From the NCBI RefSeq assembly GCF_013343715.1, contig NZ_JABUNR010000001.1:248001-312000 (forward strand): a stretch of 64,000 bases of DNA, read 5' to 3'. The notes beneath the pieces were generated by a model. It saw only the letters and a program-made list of their open reading frames with translations, made no database searches and had not been told where the DNA came from. This stretch comes from Mesobacillus harenae. Its GTDB lineage: Bacteria; Bacillota; Bacilli; Bacillales; Cytobacillaceae. Positions 59,459 through 64,000 of this stretch are shown here, piece after piece. A program made the position numbers and the translations under genes. Within the stretch, counting starts at the first letter, position 1, and each line of letters starts with the position of its first letter.

Positions 59459-60356
59459 AATTACTCTCAAAGTAATCTTTTATAGCCTTTTTCAAATGGC
59501 CATTTTGTTTTTTAAGGAAATGTCTGGCCTGATCAAGGTTTGTATGGGTGATGCTGACAAAGATGGAGGCTTTTAAATCATGATTGCTTTCAGCCATCAG
59601 CTGTTTTGCTTCAGTTTCAGAGATATCAGTGAGCTCCATCAGAATATGCTCTGCGCGTTTGACTAGTTTTTTGTTAATCAACTGCATGTCGACCATTTGA
59701 TTTTGATAGACTTTCCCGAGCTTGACCATAGCTCCTGTTGAAAGCATATTTAAGACCATCTTTTGGGCTGTCCCGGCTTTTAGGCGTGTGGACCCTTTGA
59801 TCACTTCTGGGCCGACGACTACTTCAATCCCGCAATCGCTCAATTTGGAAGATATGGTATTATGATTGCAGCTTAGCGAGATGGCTTTTGCACCTAATGC
59901 TTTCGCGTATTTAATTGCGGATACTGAATAGGGGGTTGAGCCGCTTGCACTAACACCGATAACAATATCATTCTCATTAAATGAGTAGCTTTTAAGTTCA
60001 TCTATTACAACTAATTCATCATCCTCGTGCTGTTCCAAAGGGCTCCACATGGCTTCTTTGCCACCGGCAACCATACCAATCCAGCGGCCCTCTTCAACAG
60101 AGAAGGTTGGCCCTAGTTCGACTGCATCCAGGACACCAAGCCTTCCGCTTGTACCAGCACCAGCAACAAAGACCCTGCCGCCTTTTTCCCATTGCTTCAC
60201 GATTAAGTCAACCGCTTTCGCTACAGAAGGCAAGGCGTGTTTTACTGCCTGGTGGATCGCCTGGTCTTCTTCGAGCATCAGGTTAACGATGTCGATAGAT
60301 GATAATTCATCGATATTCAAGCTGTTTTTGTTAACTGATTCAGTCGTGTTGCCCAT
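59457..60356 (-). CDS. murQ: N-acetylmuramic acid 6-phosphate etherase
   Basis: A 299-residue SIS-domain protein cleaving the lactyl ether of MurNAc-6-phosphate to GlcNAc-6-phosphate and lactate. VFVAGAGTSGRLGVLDAVELGPTF carries the phosphate-binding Ser/Thr and the likely catalytic Glu80; VIGVSASGSTPYSVSAIKYA and KGSTRLKAGTAQKMVLNMLSTG are family signatures. The ATG 60356 follows GGAG. It is the last gene of the nagA-nagB-nagR-murQ run and links cell-wall recycling to the Nag pathway. Confidence 0.95.
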   Translation of the reverse strand: MGNTTESVNKNSLNIDELSSIDIVNLMLEEDQAIHQAVKHALPSVAKAVDLIVKQWEKGGRVFVAGAGTSGRLGVLDAVELGPTFSVEEGRWIGMVAGGKEAMWSPLEQHEDDELVVIDELKSYSFNENDIVIGVSASGSTPYSVSAIKYAKALGAKAISLSCNHNTISSKLSDCGIEVVVGPEVIKGSTRLKAGTAQKMVLNMLSTGAMVKLGKVYQNQMVDMQLINKKLVKRAEHILMELTDISETEAKQLMAESNHDLKASIFVSITHTNLDQARHFLKKQNGHLKKAIKDYFESN

Positions 60357-60377
60357 ATTTCACACTCCAGATAGGAT

Positions 60378-61103
60378 TTATGGTCTTGTAAGGTCGATCA
60401 TGAATTTATATCTGTCAGCTCGGTAGGTTGACTTTACTACTTCAAAAATTCGATTATCTTCAAGCCTTGAGCTTCTCTCCATAATTAACACCGGAATATG
60501 TTCAGGTATTTCCAGCAGTTTAACTTCCTCGGCATTGGCTATCGCGGCTTCGATAACCTGTCTTCCACCGGCAATTTTCATGCTTAACGTTTCTTCAATG
60601 TAACTGTATAAGGAGTTTTTTACAATTTCACTTGTAAGTCCTTGCACTAGGTTTGCAGAAATATAGGTCCGTTCAAAGGCCATCGGAATATCTTCGGCTA
60701 AGCGGATACGCTGGATCTCATAAACTGGGCCATATTCAGGTATTTGCAGGAGGGAGGCTAATTTTGCATTAGCTGGAATGATCTCGAAATTAATGAGCTT
60801 GCTGCTCGGTTCCATTCCTCGTGCTTTCATATCCTCAGTAAAACTGGTCAGGCCATGGAGATTTTGTTCGAATTTTTGTTCCATGACAAACGTGCCTTTG
60901 CCTTTTACACGGTAGAGATACCGGTCATTAACAAGGTTTATAATTGCCTGTCTGACAGTCATCCTGCTGATTCCAAATTTATCTGAGTATTCACGTTCTG
61001 AAGGAAGAGCATCACCAGGGTTTAATTGTCCGCTTTCAATTAATTGCTTAATCGATTCTTCCAGCTGGTGATAAATGGGTATGGGGGAACGTTTATCAAT
61101 CAT
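60378..61103 (-). CDS. nagR: GntR/HutC-family regulator of amino-sugar use
   Basis: A 241-residue GntR regulator with N-terminal winged helix (LIESGQLNPGDALPSEREYSDKFGISRMTVRQAIINLVNDRYLYRVKGKGTFV) and C-terminal UTRA effector domain (ERTYISANLVQGLT; RSSRLEDNRIFEVVKSTYRADRYKFMIDL). Size and position beside nagB match B. subtilis NagR (YvoA), which is released from DNA by glucosamine-6-phosphate or GlcNAc-6-phosphate. AAAGGAG precedes the ATG. Likely targets are GGTATAGAC-type sites at 63117-63275. Confidence 0.92.
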   Translation of the reverse strand: MIDKRSPIPIYHQLEESIKQLIESGQLNPGDALPSEREYSDKFGISRMTVRQAIINLVNDRYLYRVKGKGTFVMEQKFEQNLHGLTSFTEDMKARGMEPSSKLINFEIIPANAKLASLLQIPEYGPVYEIQRIRLAEDIPMAFERTYISANLVQGLTSEIVKNSLYSYIEETLSMKIAGGRQVIEAAIANAEEVKLLEIPEHIPVLIMERSSRLEDNRIFEVVKSTYRADRYKFMIDLTRP

Positions 61104-61139
61104 TTCGATTCTCCTTTATCAAAAACGGGATTATCAGCT

Positions 61140-61889
61140 TTATCCTAACAGTTCAGCTGGAATATTGATGTGCTTTATGGCAGATTGGTCAGCAACGATC
61201 GTTACATTCGGATGGTTTCTTAAAATCGATGCAGGAAATGAAGGATCGATTTTACCATTCAAAAGCTGATCCAGTGCCTTGCTTTTGCTTTCTCCAGCTA
61301 CGAGCAGCAAAATTTCTTTACTCTTCATAATGCTTGCAATTCCCATCGTTATCGCCTGAGTAGGAACTTCGTCAATGCCATTAAAAAATCTTGCATTTGC
61401 TTCCCGTGTGGCCTTCGTTAAGTCGACAACGTGGGTAAGTGTATCAAAGGCAGTACCAGGTTCATTAAATCCGATATGTCCATTGCTTCCAAGCCCAAGC
61501 AACTGAAGATCGATTCCGCCATGAGCAGCTATTTTCTGCTCATAATTTTTACATTCTTGCTCTAAATTTTCGGCTGTGCCAGAAGGGATATGCGTTTGTT
61601 CCCTTGGAATATCAATATATTTAAATAAGTTTTCAACCATATAATAATAATAGCTATTCCGGTCAGCTTGGTCTATTCCAATGTACTCATCAAGGTTAAA
61701 AGTTGAAACATGCCGATAGGAGGTTTTATTTCTTTTATAATCATCAGCAAGAATCTGATAGGTTTTAGTAGGAGTGCCACCAGTGGCCATTCCGAGTACA
61801 ACTTTATTTGTATTTTTAATTTTTTCTGTCAAAATAAGCGCAGCAATTTCACTCAAATTGGAATAACTTTCTGCTGGTATAATCTTCAT
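61140..61889 (-). CDS. nagB: Glucosamine-6-phosphate deaminase
   Basis: A 249-residue NagB converting glucosamine-6-phosphate to fructose-6-phosphate and ammonia. VVLGMATGGTPTKTYQIL is the phosphate loop; FNLDEYIGID holds the proton-transfer Asp; LLGLGSNGHIGFNEPGTAF contains the ring-opening His and its Glu. Length is that of the short Bacillus-type enzymes without the allosteric extension. AAAGGAG lies upstream; it starts 6 bp after nagA. Confidence 0.96.
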   Translation of the reverse strand: MKIIPAESYSNLSEIAALILTEKIKNTNKVVLGMATGGTPTKTYQILADDYKRNKTSYRHVSTFNLDEYIGIDQADRNSYYYYMVENLFKYIDIPREQTHIPSGTAENLEQECKNYEQKIAAHGGIDLQLLGLGSNGHIGFNEPGTAFDTLTHVVDLTKATREANARFFNGIDEVPTQAITMGIASIMKSKEILLLVAGESKSKALDQLLNGKIDPSFPASILRNHPNVTIVADQSAIKHINIPAELLG

Positions 61890-61895
61890 GATGGG

Positions 61896-63074
61896 TTATT
61901 CTCCTTTCTTAAATGCAAGCTGGCCTCGGCAAAAGGTCATATATATTTCATTATTCTCATCGAGGACGACAATATCAGCATCTTTTCCAGGTTTAATGCT
62001 TCCTTTACGCTCAAACAGCCCTAACTCTTTAGCAGAATTAGTAGAAGACATTGAAATAGCATCGGCTACAGAGCATCCTGTAAATTCAATAATATTTTTA
62101 AAGGCCTGTCCCATACGAAGGATACTCCCTGCTAGGGTTCCATCTGCTAATACTGCTTTATCATCTGTTACGGTTACTTCTTGTCCGCCCAAGTCATATG
62201 TGCCGTTTTTCAGGCATTTTGCCCGCATTGAATCGGTGACCAAGACAAGTCTGTTGGCTGTTTTTTGACGAAAAGCTAATTCTACCGCCTCAGGCCTGGC
62301 GTGTACCCCATCAGAGATAATTTCGACCATTAATTCATCTTTCAAAAGGGCTGCTCCGACAACACCTGGCTCTCGGTGATGGAAGCTGCTCATCTGATTA
62401 TACAAATGGGTTGCGTGGGACAAGCCGTTTTTGATAGCTTCTTCAACTTGTGCGAATGTTGCATCTGAATGTCCAATTGATGGAATAATGTTATGTTCCT
62501 TCAAATGCTGAATCAGCTGCTCACCGCCAGGCTGCTCTGGAGCTAACGTCACCAGCCTGATCGTATCATGACTGAGGGCCTGCCATTTTTTGAACAAGAC
62601 TAAATCAGGATCAATGATATGACCCTGCGGCTGTGCACCTGCTTTATTCTCATTAATAAAAGGCCCTTCTAAATGAATGCCGACTGCTTCAGCTATTCCG
62701 GGTCTTTGATTTTTCATATAATGCCCCGCGTTTTCGAGTGCAGATTCAATCGCAGCTTGCTCTTGGGTTATAGTTGTAGCCAGGAAACTTGTTGTTCCCT
62801 CTCCAGGCAGAGCTCTGGCCATCGTTTCTAGTGCTTCTGGAGTGGCATCCATCGTATCAGCCCCATTAACACCATGAATATGGACGTCAATCATCCCAGG
62901 AATTATTTTGTGCTTGGATGTCAACTCAATAATTTCAAAGTTCTCGCTGCTAGGATTTTCTCCTAAAGAGCCAGCTTCAGAAATAATATGATCGCTGATT
63001 TTAAGGTAACCATTTTCAATGACACCGTTTTCGGTATATATAGAAGAGTTTCGCAATAATATGTTCTTTTTCAT
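61896..63074 (-). CDS. nagA: N-acetylglucosamine-6-phosphate deacetylase
   Basis: A 392-residue amidohydrolase removing acetate from GlcNAc-6-phosphate. IPGMIDVHIHGVNGADTMDA carries the metal-binding HxH-type motif; GIHLEGPFINENKAGAQ the metal Glu; IPSIGHSDATFAQ and HATHLYNQMSSFHHREPG the remaining His; LVTDSMRAKCLKNGTYDLGG the catalytic Asp. First gene of the minus-strand operon, reading away from the PTS gene across a shared control region. Confidence 0.96.
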   Translation of the reverse strand: MKKNILLRNSSIYTENGVIENGYLKISDHIISEAGSLGENPSSENFEIIELTSKHKIIPGMIDVHIHGVNGADTMDATPEALETMARALPGEGTTSFLATTITQEQAAIESALENAGHYMKNQRPGIAEAVGIHLEGPFINENKAGAQPQGHIIDPDLVLFKKWQALSHDTIRLVTLAPEQPGGEQLIQHLKEHNIIPSIGHSDATFAQVEEAIKNGLSHATHLYNQMSSFHHREPGVVGAALLKDELMVEIISDGVHARPEAVELAFRQKTANRLVLVTDSMRAKCLKNGTYDLGGQEVTVTDDKAVLADGTLAGSILRMGQAFKNIIEFTGCSVADAISMSSTNSAKELGLFERKGSIKPGKDADIVVLDENNEIYMTFCRGQLAFKKGE

Positions 63075-63421
63075 CGTTCACACACCACCATTTGGATTAT
63101 ATGTTTAGAATATCACCATACGGTATGGTTGTCTATACATATATATACCAGTTGATAGAGTAGATACTGCTGCCTTAAAAGCAAAAAAATAAGTTTAATA
63201 GTTAACAAGATAGGATTGAAAGCGTTTTAGTTTAATCTTTAAATATATTAATTGGTATAGACATCTATATTGATCATATGCTAAAATACGTTTACATCTT
63301 GTTTGATTTTAGTATTAAGGAGGATGAAAGGGCTTTCTCCGAAGTTTTGTGTTCGGGTTGGATTTGCAATTATTTTCTGTTTCTTTTGCTCAAGATTCAT
63401 AATTGATAGGAGTGGGTTAAA
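63075..63421. promoter_or_regulatory. Divergent nagA / PTS control region with NagR-type and cre-like sites
   Basis: A 347-bp region. On the minus strand GTATAGACAACCATACC (63122-63138) and on the plus strand ATTGGTATAGACATCTATA (63251-63269) resemble the GGTATAGAC-based operators of NagR/HutC regulators, one facing each gene. TGAAAGCGTTTTAG (63217-63230) matches 12 of 14 catabolite-response-element positions. Together they suggest induction by amino sugars and repression by glucose. Confidence 0.7.
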
Positions 63422-64000
63422 ATGATGAATTATTTACAGAGACTTGGCCGTTCATTAATGTTGCCTGTTGCTGTATTGCCAGCAGCGGCCATTTTAATGG
63501 GTATTGGTTATTGGATTGACCCTACAGGCTGGGGTGCTGAGAGTGCGACAGCTGCATTCTTAATAAAAGCGGGTGCGTCGATTATCGACAACATTCCAAT
63601 CCTTTTTGCTGTCGGTGTTGCTCTGGGGATGGCCAAAGACCGTGACGGCTCTGCGGCAATCAGTGGTCTGGTCGCTTTCTTGGTAACAACAACATTACTT
63701 TCTCCGGGTTCTGTAGCGATGCTGCAGGGAGTTGAAGTGGATGCTGTTGATCCTGCGTTCGGAAAAATTGGAAATGCCTTCGTTGGTATTCTTTCCGGTA
63801 TTATTGCTTCTATGATGTATAACAGGTTCAGCCATGTGAAATTGCCGGATGCTCTCGCGTTCTTTAGTGGAAAACGGCTTGTTCCAATTATGACTGCTGC
63901 TTCAATGATTGTTGCTTCGGTTGTATTATTCTTCGTTTGGCCGCTCGTTTATTCTGGTTTAGTATCGTTTGGTACAGGAATAAGCAGCTTAGGTGCTGCT
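63422..64000 (+). CDS. nagP: N-acetylglucosamine PTS permease, EIIC part (truncated by window)
   Basis: The first 193 codons of a glucose-family PTS transporter. MNYLQRLGRSLMLPVAVLPAAAILMGIGYWIDP opens the EIIC domain, followed by DNIPILFAVGVALGMAKDRDG and LPDALAFFSGKRLVPIMTA, the usual order for GlcNAc-specific permeases. It would import and phosphorylate GlcNAc to GlcNAc-6-phosphate, the NagA substrate. A GGAG site lies 9 nt before the first of two ATG codons. Whether EIIB/EIIA domains follow cannot be seen. Confidence 0.88.
   Translation, partial: MMNYLQRLGRSLMLPVAVLPAAAILMGIGYWIDPTGWGAESATAAFLIKAGASIIDNIPILFAVGVALGMAKDRDGSAAISGLVAFLVTTTLLSPGSVAMLQGVEVDAVDPAFGKIGNAFVGILSGIIASMMYNRFSHVKLPDALAFFSGKRLVPIMTAASMIVASVVLFFVWPLVYSGLVSFGTGISSLGAA

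Noticed and set aside
1..64000. CRISPR arrays, tRNA or rRNA genes, transposases, phage genes
   Set aside because: I saw no regularly spaced repeat-spacer array, no tRNA cloverleaf or rRNA sequence, and no transposase or integrase among the proteins; the island edges carry only terminator-like hairpins.

Overview
The window looks like chromosome from a spore-forming, aerobic member of the Bacillaceae. It has AT-rich DNA, AGGAGG-type ribosome binding sites, a coat-F spore protein, an RNase J, S-box (SAM-I) riboswitches, a ba3-type oxidase and a NagR/nagAB region. No rRNA, tRNA, CRISPR array, transposase or phage gene was found. Assignment below family level is not possible from this sequence.

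Layout. 1-1.9 kb: two divergent sulfur-scavenging monooxygenase-type genes, each behind its own SAM-I riboswitch. 1.9-8.2 kb: housekeeping and stress genes (zinc-ribbon protein, 3-hydroxyacyl-CoA dehydrogenase, HxlR regulator divergent from a CatE-like ring-cleavage dioxygenase, GTP cyclohydrolase II-like protein, nucleotidase, Gfo/Idh/MocA oxidoreductase). 8.4-19 kb: a uronate locus with a LacI regulator, an unclassified permease-like protein, a TRAP transporter and UxaC-UxaB-UxaA, which lead from uronate to 2-keto-3-deoxygluconate. 19-22.7 kb: small genes, a stand-alone RNase J paralogue and a spore coat protein. 23-29.7 kb: an operon with a SorC regulator, a sugar ABC importer, a TrpA-like TIM barrel and an FGGY kinase. 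29.8-35.5 kb: an orphan histidine kinase, a methyltransferase and two secreted low-complexity proteins, one with an Ala-rich repeat motif. 35.7-39.3 kb: a ba3 oxidase operon including its tiny subunit IIa, a SCO protein and a membrane protein.

39.4-59.4 kb is the accessory centre of the window. It is visibly more AT-rich than its surroundings and is bracketed by two near-identical hairpins. It encodes an FMN reductase, a fusion of a degenerate RibB-like domain to an intact riboflavin kinase, an iron-dependent alcohol dehydrogenase, an IclR regulator, three close LLM (luciferase-like) flavin monooxygenase paralogues, two paralogous alpha/beta hydrolases, two paralogous CocE/NonD-type hydrolases, two paralogous TRAP binding proteins sharing one DctQM permease, and a CaiB-type CoA transferase. 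A GRAAC-N4-TNCC-like motif recurs upstream of four of its transcription units and may be the IclR operator. I read the region as a dedicated catabolic system. An organic acid enters by the TRAP carrier, is attacked oxidatively by FMNH2-dependent monooxygenases supplied by a local FMN synthesis and reduction module, is hydrolysed by the esterases, and is activated to a CoA thioester. The substrate is not known.

59.4-64 kb: the amino-sugar locus (nagA, nagB, nagR, murQ, and a divergent N-acetylglucosamine PTS gene cut by the window end).

The strongest candidates for undescribed biology are the 39.4-59.4 kb flavin-monooxygenase cluster with its RibB-like/riboflavin kinase fusion, and the SorC/ABC/FGGY operon in which a TrpA-like protein sits where a sugar-phosphate aldolase would be expected.
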